Shown here: positions 1-5,489 of the stretch, in pieces
Layout of the letters: each line of letters starts with the position of its first letter
How positions within the stretch are numbered: the first letter of the stretch is position 1
NCBI GenBank assembly: GCA_007127695.1
Contig: SKYW01000001.1
Location: 1 to 6,570 of the forward strand
Direction: 5' to 3'
Origin: Balneolales bacterium
GTDB taxonomy: Bacteria; Bacteroidota; Rhodothermia; Balneolales; Natronogracilivirgulaceae
DNA: 6,570 bases
Made by a program: the position numbers and the translations under genes
The notes under the pieces: generated by a model
Told to the model about the DNA's origin: nothing
Database searches by the model: none
What the model saw: only the letters and a program-made list of their open reading frames with translations

Positions 1-197
1 ACGTCTTCCGCGTGCAGTACCGCAACCAGGCAGGAACGAATAACGGACTGTGGTTTTTCACCGACTATCCCAATCAGGCCGACAAGAAAATCTATTTTGT
101 GGATTATCCGAACCAGGCCGACCTGAAGATCCATTTTGTGCGCTATCGTAATCAGGCCGGCTGGCGCAGCAATACCCGAAAGCACCTCATGTTTTGA
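1..197 (+). CDS. 3' end of a DUF6150-like tandem-repeat protein (5' truncated by the window)
   Basis: The reading frame is open from the window edge (first full codon at base 3) to TGA at 195-197, so the true start lies upstream; the GTG at 12 is just an internal codon. The visible 64 residues are built from a repeated motif Y-[RP]-N-Q-A-[GD] followed by a short aromatic strand such as IYFVD or IHFVR. The repeated Tyr codons fall at bases 18, 66, 105 and 144, giving periods of 16, 13 and 13 residues. The protein ends in a basic tail (GWRSNTRKHLMF). This pattern and its end at a G-W matches the small bacterial DUF6150 family as I remember it; the function of that family is unknown to me. No catalytic motif or membrane segment is visible in this part. 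The family call rests on motif recall only. Confidence 0.7.
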   Translation, partial: VFRVQYRNQAGTNNGLWFFTDYPNQADKKIYFVDYPNQADLKIHFVRYRNQAGWRSNTRKHLMF

Positions 198-219
198 TTT
201 GTTTAATGGATGGATGGTG

Positions 220-240
220 TTTGTCCTTTGAAAGGGCAAA
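220..240 (+). terminator. Possible weak hairpin after the DUF6150-like gene
   Basis: Arms at 220-229 (TTTGTCCTTT) and 231-240 (AAAGGGCAAA) pair over about nine positions with one U-G wobble and a 3-nt loop. It lies 22 bp after the stop of the upstream gene. There is no T-run after it, so it may be only an mRNA 3'-end stabiliser or chance. Confidence 0.25.
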
Positions 241-326
241 TGCCGCTCTGACTCTCATCACTTCCCGCTAACTAAAAGAGATTATGAAATGTCCATGACC
301 GTAGTCCGGTCAAACAGGAGCATAAT

Positions 327-332
327 TATAAT
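327..332 (+). promoter_or_regulatory. Possible -10 box upstream of the ATP-grasp gene
   Basis: A perfect TATAAT is present, but the sequence 16-18 bp upstream (around GTCCGG) does not resemble a -35 box, and no Bacteroidetes-type TAnnTTTG box was found nearby. If used, the leader would be about 137 nt and would include the 386-437 dyad. The rest of the 278-bp gap (198-475) shows no gene. Confidence 0.22.
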
Positions 333-385
333 CGTCATCGACATTCTATGTGAACTAATAATTCAAAAGATTAAAACACATGAAA

Positions 386-437
386 CATTCATGGCCCATA
401 CTTCTGACACACAGGCGCATGATTATTTCCATGAATG
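386..437 (+). repeat. 9-bp perfect inverted repeat in the ATP-grasp leader
   Basis: CATTCATGG at 386-394 is the exact reverse complement of CCATGAATG at 429-437, separated by 34 nt. The right arm ends 38 bp before the ATG at 476. It could fold as an RNA stem in the 5' leader or act as two half-sites for a DNA-binding protein. The long loop makes a terminator unlikely, and no T-run follows. Confidence 0.4.
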
Positions 438-475
438 CTCCATCTGACCGCTTGAATCCAAAAAAATAGAAACAG

Positions 476-1774
476 ATGAAAAAAAACGTATTTGTGGTTG
501 GACAGGACGAAATAAACATACAGGATCTCAAAAATATTGAAGATGCGGAAAAGTACGAGTTCATCCCCCTTCTTGATGCCGCTGATGTGCGGCTCGAGCT
601 GAAAGGAGAGAGGATGTCGTACGAGAAACTGATAGCCAAGGCACGGGAGAAGCTGGACAATCACAAGGGCAGCATCGATGCCATTATCAGCTTCATAGAT
701 CCGGCCATGCTTTTGACCTACTACCTTTGCGAACAGTATGGCCTGAAAGCGCCATCCCTGAAAAGCGTCATCTATTTCGAACAGAAATACCTGAGCAGGA
801 AAGCCCAGAAAAAGGTACTGCCGGACCACGTCCCCTCGTTCCGGGAAGTCGATCCGTTTTCAGCGCCCAAAATGTCCGATCTGGAACTGAGCACCCCGTT
901 CTGGCTCAAGCCGGTCATATCCTACGGCGGACAGTTGGCGTTCAAAATTGAAAACCAGCAGGATTACGACGAAAGCCTGGAGATCATTAGAGAGCAGATC
1001 GATTTTTTCTCCGAACCATACGACTACCTGTTGTCCATCTCCGATCTGCCTGATGAGATCAAAAAGGGGGGCGGCAAATACTGCATTGCCGAAAACACCA
1101 TTTCCGGCTCCTTTTACACCATTGAGGGATATGTCTGCGACGGGAAAATGGAGGTCTATGCCTTCTTCGAATCCCCGCTGTACAAAGGGACAAGCTCTTT
1201 CATGGGGTATGTCACCCCCAGCTCGCTGGCGGATCCCGTCAAGGAGCGCATGATCCGCATGGCAGAGAAAATAATGACGGAAATCGCGTACGATAACGCA
1301 CCGTTCAACATCGAGTTCCTGTATGATGAGAAATCGGACCACATATGGGTACTGGAGGTGAACTCGCGCATATCCGAATCGCACAGCTATCCCTACTCCA
1401 AGGTCTACGGCTATTCCAACCATCATTACCTGGTGAAGATTGCCACCGGAGCCACCCCTGAACCCCTCGACCGGCACGGGCCGAGCAACATTGCCGCCAA
1501 GATGTACTGCCGCGTGTTTTTTGAGGATGGCATCGTCCGGCACATACCTTCCCCGGAGGCGGTCGAAACCATTGAGGAGGAGTTCGATGCCCGGATCAAG
1601 ATCCAGGTGGAAAAGGACCAGAAACTTTCGGAGCTGCAGGGTCAGGACAGCTACAGCTACTCCGTTGCCGATGTCTATCTGGGGGCAGACAATGAAAATA
1701 GGCTTTACGAGCGTTTCGACCGGATTGTTGAGCGACTCAGTATTGTTGTGGAAGATACAGAGGCTGAAACATAG
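476..1774 (+). CDS. ATP-grasp ligase (biotin carboxylase/carbamoyl-phosphate-synthase-like fold)
   Basis: The 432-residue protein carries an ATP-grasp core. The N-terminal part (1-135) starts with an alpha/beta pre-ATP-grasp segment (KKNVFVVGQDE). FWLKPVISYGGQ (142-153) supplies the ATP-binding Lys145 and a glycine-containing loop. NIE (278-280) and WVLEVNSR (291-298) supply the probable Mg2+ ligands Glu280, Glu294 and Asn296, plus Arg298. Such enzymes activate a carboxylate as an acyl phosphate and join it to an amine or thiol. The ending DSYSYSVADVYLG (391-403) matches a widespread family often labelled biotin-carboxylase-like, though there is no biotin-carrier domain here. There is no signal peptide, so it is probably cytoplasmic. 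The ATG at 476 is preceded by A-rich sequence, not a Shine-Dalgarno site, and the frame fits the family N-terminus. A CocE/NonD hydrolase follows 139 bp downstream, a pairing I recall from other genomes. The substrate is unknown. Confidence 0.85.
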   Translation: MKKNVFVVGQDEINIQDLKNIEDAEKYEFIPLLDAADVRLELKGERMSYEKLIAKAREKLDNHKGSIDAIISFIDPAMLLTYYLCEQYGLKAPSLKSVIYFEQKYLSRKAQKKVLPDHVPSFREVDPFSAPKMSDLELSTPFWLKPVISYGGQLAFKIENQQDYDESLEIIREQIDFFSEPYDYLLSISDLPDEIKKGGGKYCIAENTISGSFYTIEGYVCDGKMEVYAFFESPLYKGTSSFMGYVTPSSLADPVKERMIRMAEKIMTEIAYDNAPFNIEFLYDEKSDHIWVLEVNSRISESHSYPYSKVYGYSNHHYLVKIATGATPEPLDRHGPSNIAAKMYCRVFFEDGIVRHIPSPEAVETIEEEFDARIKIQVEKDQKLSELQGQDSYSYSVADVYLGADNENRLYERFDRIVERLSIVVEDTEAET

Positions 1775-1779
1775 ACTTG

Positions 1780-1860
1780 GCCATGCACATGCACATGGAA
1801 ATGGGAACAGATATAGAAACAGAAAAATGCATGGACATGGACAGATTGACATCACTAACA
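1780..1860. repeat. Degenerate hexanucleotide (CATGSA/AACAGA-like) repeat between the two genes
   Basis: The gap between the ATP-grasp and CocE genes is filled by near-repeats of six bases: CATGCA twice from 1782, then CATGGA-, AACAGA- and TATAGA-like units, CATGGA twice around 1830, and CAGACATCAC-like units to about 1867. Because the period is six, frames across it give two-residue alternations such as HAHAHGNGN on the plus strand and SMSM on the minus strand. It looks like a decayed microsatellite rather than a gene. No promoter or terminator is obvious in it, so read-through from the ATP-grasp gene into the hydrolase gene is plausible. Confidence 0.55.
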
Positions 1861-1913
1861 GACATCACCAAGCTCTCGAACGATTCCGTAATCTGACGCT
1901 CTAATCCAATATT

Positions 1914-3935
1914 ATGCGCTACATCGACCATTTTCCCGAAACAGTAAAGGAAATTGAAAATGAGTGGATTACAATGCCGGATGGTGTCCGGCTGGCCGCG
2001 CGGATCTGGCTGCCCGAAAGCGCCAATGTGAAGCCGGTCCCGGCCATCCTCGAATACATCCCCTATCGCAAACGCGATTTCAAACGCATCGACGACGAAG
2101 TGAACCACCGGTATTTTGCCGGACACGGATACGCCGGGGTGCGGGTGGATATCCGCGGAAGCGGGGATTCCGAAGGTGTGCTGACCGACGAGTACCTCGA
2201 GACTGAACTGAGCGACGGGGAGAGGATCATTGAATGGCTGGCCGAACAGCCCTGGTGCGACGGCAACGTGGGCATGATCGGCATCTCCTGGGGCGGTTTC
2301 AACGGCCTGCAGATCGCTGCCCGGCGTCCGGAAGCCCTCAAAGCCGTGATCAGCGTCTGCTCGACCGATGACCGCTACGCCGACGATGTCCACTATATGG
2401 GCGGCTGCCTGCTCGGCGACAATCTCTCCTGGGCATCGGTGATGTTCGACCGCAACTCCCTTCCACCCGATCCCGAGATCGTTGGGGACAAGTGGCGGGA
2501 CATGTGGATGGAAAGGCTGGAAAAAAGCGGACTCTGGAAGAAAAACTGGCTGGAGCACCAGCGCCGCGACGATTTCTGGAAGCACGGGTCCATTTGCGAA
2601 AACTATGACGACATCCAGTGTCCGGTCATGGCCGTAAGCGGCTGGGCGGACGGGTACTCCAATTCTGTGTTCCGGATGCTCGAAAATCTGAAGGTTCCGC
2701 GCATGGGACTCGTCGGCGCCTGGAGCCACCGCTATCCCCACGACGGCATCCCGGGTCCGGCCATCGGTTTCTTGCAGGAGTGCCTGCGCTGGTGGGACAA
2801 GTGGCTCAAGGGCACGGACAACGGCATCGACAGGGAACCGATGCTCAAAGCGTGGATGCAGGAGTCGATGCCGCCATCCACCAGTTACGAGGAACGGCCC
2901 GGATACTGGCTCGGCCTCAATGAGTGGCCCTCCCGGAAGGTTCGGAACATCCGGTTTCTGCTCAAGAACGAGCAGACGTTGAAGGTGTATGAAAAAGCGG
3001 TGGAGGCAAAGCCGATGTGGGTGCAATCGCCCGTGAACCTCGGGATGTTTGCCGGGAAGTGGTGCTCTTACTCCGCCGCGCCGGATCTGCCGGCCGACCA
3101 GCGCGAGGAGGACGGTGGCGCGCTGATATTCGACAGCGATCCGCTCAAGGAGGATTTGGAGATCATTGGCCGGCCGTGCGCGGATCTGCAAGTGGAGGTA
3201 AACCAGCCCGTGGCCATGGTGGCCGTCCGGCTGACCGACGTGCGTCCCGACGGCAAGGCAACGCGGGTCACCTACGGCCTGCTGAACCTCACGCACCGCA
3301 ACGGCCATGAATCCCCCGAAAAACTGGAGCCCGGAAAAAAATACAAAATCCGGGTCAAGTTGAATGAAATTGCCCATATTTTCCCGGCCGGCAACCAGAT
3401 CCGTGTGTCGATTTCCACTTCCTACTATCCCATCGCTTGGCCTTCGCCCGAACTGGTGATGATGAAGCTTTATGGCGAGGAGAGCTCCATTGACCTGCCG
3501 ATCCTGATGGAGGAAGGCGATGCCCCGGTCTCATTTGAGGAGCCGGTAGCTGCCCGTCCATCCACACAAAAAGGAGTGCTCCAGGCGCCCTCCGTGCAGT
3601 GGAATGTCAACAAAGACCTGGTTTTCGACCGGTCGGAAATGGATGTAATCAAAGATGAGGGCCGGTTTTTTCTGGATGCGATCCGGCTTGAAATGGCGGC
3701 TAAAAGCAGGGAGAAGTATGCGATCACCGGCGACGACCTGGAATCCATCAGGGCGGAGGTCAAAGCCAAAAAATCATTGAAGCGGGGGGCCTGGCAGATC
3801 ACGACCAGGACCAAGACGATCCTGACCTCCGATAAGGACTACTTCTTCCTTCATGCCACGCTGGATGCGTTCGAGGGTGACGAGCGTGTGTTTTCCAAAA
3901 ACTGGCGTGAAAAGATACCGCGAGATCATATGTAA
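1914..3935 (+). CDS. CocE/NonD-type alpha/beta-hydrolase (X-Pro dipeptidyl-peptidase S15 fold)
   Basis: The 673-residue protein fits the CocE/NonD hydrolase layout. An alpha/beta-hydrolase domain (about 10-300) has the nucleophile elbow GISWGG with Ser125, preceded by the typical VDIRGSGDSEG (78-88). SGWADGY (242-248) supplies the probable acid Asp246, and AWSH (269-272) the His272. Tyr51 in YIPYRKRD may form the oxyanion hole, as in cocaine esterase. The C-terminal beta-sandwich (about 310-545) carries the family signatures GGALIFDSDPLKEDLEIIG and HIFPAGNQIRVSIS. A further 115-residue tail (about 560-673) has no label I can give; I believe similar tails occur in some NonD relatives. There is no signal peptide, so it is probably cytoplasmic. 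Family members hydrolyse esters or amides, including acyl and X-Pro bonds. It follows the ATP-grasp gene on the same strand and may act on the ligase product or a related compound. The ATG at 1914 has no Shine-Dalgarno site but places the usual N-terminus correctly. Confidence 0.9.
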   Translation: MRYIDHFPETVKEIENEWITMPDGVRLAARIWLPESANVKPVPAILEYIPYRKRDFKRIDDEVNHRYFAGHGYAGVRVDIRGSGDSEGVLTDEYLETELSDGERIIEWLAEQPWCDGNVGMIGISWGGFNGLQIAARRPEALKAVISVCSTDDRYADDVHYMGGCLLGDNLSWASVMFDRNSLPPDPEIVGDKWRDMWMERLEKSGLWKKNWLEHQRRDDFWKHGSICENYDDIQCPVMAVSGWADGYSNSVFRMLENLKVPRMGLVGAWSHRYPHDGIPGPAIGFLQECLRWWDKWLKGTDNGIDREPMLKAWMQESMPPSTSYEERPGYWLGLNEWPSRKVRNIRFLLKNEQTLKVYEKAVEAKPMWVQSPVNLGMFAGKWCSYSAAPDLPADQREEDGGALIFDSDPLKEDLEIIGRPCADLQVEVNQPVAMVAVRLTDVRPDGKATRVTYGLLNLTHRNGHESPEKLEPGKKYKIRVKLNEIAHIFPAGNQIRVSISTSYYPIAWPSPELVMMKLYGEESSIDLPILMEEGDAPVSFEEPVAARPSTQKGVLQAPSVQWNVNKDLVFDRSEMDVIKDEGRFFLDAIRLEMAAKSREKYAITGDDLESIRAEVKAKKSLKRGAWQITTRTKTILTSDKDYFFLHATLDAFEGDERVFSKNWREKIPRDHM

Positions 3936-3965
3936 CGGATGGTCTTTACCGGGCTCCGCGAATCC

Positions 3966-4013
3966 GGCGTTCATCCCGTACTGTCTGCAAAACGGTAGCT
4001 TACGCCTATTTTT
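3966..4013 (+). terminator. Possible terminator after the CocE/NonD hydrolase gene
   Basis: GGCGT (3966-3970) can pair with ACGCC (4002-4006), with a nested CCGT (3976-3979)/ACGG (3992-3995), followed at once by TATTTTT (4007-4013). The arms are short and interrupted, so this is a weak candidate, but it lies 30 bp after the stop codon and has a U-tract in the right place. Confidence 0.3.
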
Positions 4014-4040
4014 CGGTTCCCCTAAAACAATGGAACCCGG

Positions 4041-4077
4041 AAACAAAAAACCCCCGCCGACACGGGGCCGGCGAGGG
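4041..4077 (-). terminator. Rho-independent terminator of the rhodopsin gene
   Basis: Read on the minus strand, CCCTCGCCG (plus 4077-4069) pairs with CGGCGGGGG (plus 4059-4051) with a single U-G wobble and a 9-nt loop, followed by a run of six T, then GTTT. It lies about 40 bp past the rhodopsin stop codon. On the plus strand no T-run follows the stem, so it is oriented for the rhodopsin gene and not for the convergent hydrolase gene. Confidence 0.85.
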
Positions 4078-4117
4078 TCGGAGGCTATGAATTGTACAGA
4101 TGTTCAGCTGGTGATAA

Positions 4118-4981
4118 TCAGCTGGTGGTGGACAGCGACTCGTAATCGTAACCGTCCGCCTTGCTCATTTCCTGTGCCGTGAGTGTGAGCAGGATGCCGT
4201 AAATCACTTTTGAAGTTACGTCAGCGACGGTGTACGTGATGTGGCGTCCGACGACGGCCGCTTCGCTCAGGGCCGGCTCAAGTCCGAGGCTGAAGAGATA
4301 CGGCATAAGGTAGGCGCCTGGGTAGAGCATCCACGAGAACAGGAAAATAGTCCAGATCATGCCAATGTAACGCTTTGCTTTTTCCGGTACACCTTGCTGA
4401 CCTTCGGTAATCACCTTCTTCATCACAATCAGAATGTGTATGAAAAATACGGTGGAAATGGCGCCCCATATGAAGAAGAGGGTGGGATTGGTGACCTCGT
4501 AGAACTGTCCGACATATCCGGTCAGGATCATCAGCGTGCCGGAGAACCAGAACTGATTGCGTACCGAGCTGAAAGTACTTTTGGTCAGTGAAACGACGAA
4601 GAGGATTTGGAACAGAAGCATGGGCACGTCGATCAGCCAGTTCAGATAGCGGTAGCCGTTGTTGAACTGGTCGGTTTCAGAGCCCAGGAAATAACGCCCG
4701 CTTTCAGCATCAAATACGAAGGCATTGGTCCAGTTCTGCTGCTGGATCATCAGGAGCAGGAATGCGGAGACCATGACCACGACCGACAGGACCGACGAAA
4801 TACGGTATTTCGGGGCAACGGTCTTCATTGTCAGCACAAAATAGAGCAATGCTGCGAGCATAATGGCAAACCCGACGGTCAGCACGTGCGCCGACATCTG
4901 GTAGGCCATTTCGGTGTAACCTGAAGTAATACCTACGTAATTCTCGAAGGTGGCATTACCAAGGGAGAACAAGTTGTCCAT
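4118..4981 (-). CDS. Light-driven sodium pump rhodopsin (NDQ type, KR2-like)
   Basis: The 287-residue protein has seven membrane helices (about 27-52, 60-80, 108-133, 143-163, 166-190, 205-229, 243-272). Helix C reads RYLNWLIDVPMLLFQ with Arg111, Asn114, Asp118 and Gln125. This Asn-Asp-Gln triplet is the signature of Na+-pumping rhodopsins, unlike DTD/DTE proton pumps or NTQ chloride pumps. Helix G holds DVTSK with Asp254 and the retinal Schiff-base Lys258. By recalled alignment to KR2, other functional sites are kept: Tyr27, His32 and Asp104 (interface Na+ site), Ser72, and Glu13/Glu162/Arg246 (extracellular exit). Leu122 at the proteorhodopsin tuning position suggests green absorption, and Gly173 matches the helix-E glycine that leaves a fenestration for a carotenoid antenna. 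Two cytoplasmic entry residues differ from KR2: Asn61 to Ser63 and Gly263 to Thr266. The predicted role is outward Na+ transport in light across the inner membrane. The gene is divergent from blh and has its own terminator. Confidence 0.96.
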   Translation of the reverse strand: MDNLFSLGNATFENYVGITSGYTEMAYQMSAHVLTVGFAIMLAALLYFVLTMKTVAPKYRISSVLSVVVMVSAFLLLMIQQQNWTNAFVFDAESGRYFLGSETDQFNNGYRYLNWLIDVPMLLFQILFVVSLTKSTFSSVRNQFWFSGTLMILTGYVGQFYEVTNPTLFFIWGAISTVFFIHILIVMKKVITEGQQGVPEKAKRYIGMIWTIFLFSWMLYPGAYLMPYLFSLGLEPALSEAAVVGRHITYTVADVTSKVIYGILLTLTAQEMSKADGYDYESLSTTS

Positions 4982-5197
4982 AAATTCAGCGATTAGGTTA
5001 ACGTTAGTACGTGATTAGGGACGGAAAAACGGGGTGGATGAAACCGCTGCAAGATCTGATATCGTTTCCGTCAAAGTGTTTAAGAGCAAGTCATGAACAG
5101 GTGTAGCTATCCTGCAGCGTTGCCCAAAACCCAAGTTGATGTAAAAAAGTTTGCGCTTGTGCGTGGTTTTTTTCCAGGAATGCGACGGCGGACGTTG

Positions 5198-5218
5198 TAA
5201 CTGATTATACATCAGTTA
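5198..5218. promoter_or_regulatory. Palindrome over the rhodopsin -10 box (possible operator)
   Basis: TAACTGAT (5198-5205) and ATCAGTTA (5211-5218) are perfect 8-bp inverted arms around a 5-bp spacer. The minus-strand -10 box TATAAT (5204-5209) lies inside it. A protein bound here would block RNA polymerase, so a repressor operator is the natural reading. The regulator is unknown, and no regulator gene lies in the window. Confidence 0.5.
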
Positions 5219-5251
5219 GCTAGCTGGATTTCAAGAGTGTCATTTTTTTTT
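5204..5251 (-). promoter_or_regulatory. Sigma70-like promoter for the rhodopsin gene, with A-tract UP element
   Basis: On the minus strand a TTGAAA -35 box (plus 5234-5229) and a perfect TATAAT -10 box (plus 5209-5204) are separated by 19 bp, slightly longer than the usual 17. A nine-base A-tract (plus 5243-5251) lies about 46-54 bp before the predicted start, where an UP element acts. Transcription would begin near 5197, giving a leader of about 215 nt. The boxes resemble sigma70 sites rather than the Bacteroidetes TAnnTTTG type, which is a reason for caution. Confidence 0.5.
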
Positions 5252-5308
5252 GAATCCATGGCGATCGGCGCAATAAATGTGGTGTGTTAGTGTCCGGATG
5301 GGAATGAT

Positions 5309-5339
5309 TTTGATGAAAAATCCGTATGGGTGTAGGTTG
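5309..5339 (+). promoter_or_regulatory. Possible Bacteroidetes-type promoter for blh
   Basis: TTTG (5309-5312) is followed after 20 bp by TAGGTTG (5333-5339), which approaches the TTTG / TAnnTTTG pattern with an imperfect -7 box. The leader to the blh ATG would be roughly 145 nt and would contain the 17-bp repeats. This is a weak match found by eye. Confidence 0.25.
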
Positions 5340-5340
5340 C

Positions 5341-5363
5341 GATGACAATGTGATCTCGTCATC
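5341..5363. repeat. 6-bp inverted repeat downstream of the blh promoter candidate
   Basis: GATGAC (5341-5346) and GTCATC (5358-5363) are perfect inverted arms with an 11-bp spacer. The position just after a possible promoter would suit an operator or a leader hairpin, but arms this short also arise by chance. Confidence 0.25.
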
Positions 5364-5412
5364 AAATCAATACTTCATTGCTCTGATATGCCAATCTTTT
5401 CGATTTACCATA

Positions 5413-5480
5413 CAGCCTGATCCACCGCATGAACAGATCCACCGCACAACCTGATCCACCGCACAACCTGATCCACCGCA
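5413..5480 (+). repeat. Four tandem 17-bp repeats immediately upstream of blh
   Basis: The unit CAACCTGATCCACCGCA occurs four times head to tail: 5413-5429 (one change), 5430-5446 (four changes, all in the first six bases), 5447-5463 and 5464-5480 (identical). The 11-base core GATCCACCGCA is perfect in all four. Nine bases separate the last unit from the blh ATG. The period is not a multiple of three and plus-frame stops occur at 5430 and 5469, so it is not coding. There are no spacers, so it is not a CRISPR. It may bind a regulator in a row or change the translation start region by copy number. Confidence 0.9.
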
Positions 5481-5489
5481 CATTCCGAT

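Larger units (their letters stand above)
4982..5489. other. 508-bp divergent regulatory region between rhodopsin and blh
   Basis: No convincing gene is present. From left to right it holds the probable long rhodopsin leader (about 4982-5197), a minus-strand promoter with palindrome (5198-5251), a weaker plus-strand promoter candidate (5309-5339), a 6-bp dyad (5341-5363) and four 17-bp tandem repeats (5413-5480) just before the blh start. The base composition is clearly more AT-rich than the flanking genes. A 65-codon minus-strand frame (5015-5212) crosses the predicted transcription start and is not supported as a gene. Confidence 0.7.

Noticed and set aside
860..1855. A 331-codon minus-strand open frame opposite the ATP-grasp gene
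   Set aside because: Its N-terminus is just the low-complexity gap translated in reverse, and the rest mirrors a well-supported gene.
1737..3377. A 546-codon minus-strand open frame opposite the CocE/NonD gene
   Set aside because: It lies antisense to a gene with an intact catalytic triad; its His/Val/Pro-rich translation has no recognisable domain and reflects GC-rich antisense codons.
4015..4037. GGTTCC/GGAACC inverted repeat between the hydrolase and rhodopsin genes
   Set aside because: Only six base pairs with an 11-nt loop and no T-run on either strand; the neighbouring GC-rich stem is a much better terminator.
4105..4127. CAGCTGGTG direct repeat (period 14) across the rhodopsin stop codon
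   Set aside because: It is too short to separate from chance, and half of it encodes the last residues of the protein.
4241..4924. Plus-strand open frames opposite the rhodopsin gene
   Set aside because: They are antisense to a rhodopsin with every diagnostic residue in place and show no domain of their own.
5015..5212. A 65-codon minus-strand frame between rhodopsin and blh
   Set aside because: It would start upstream of the predicted rhodopsin transcription start, has no domain or Shine-Dalgarno site, and has a composition like non-coding DNA.
5413..5480. CRISPR array
   Set aside because: The units are only 17 bp and contiguous with no unique spacers, and no cas gene is present.
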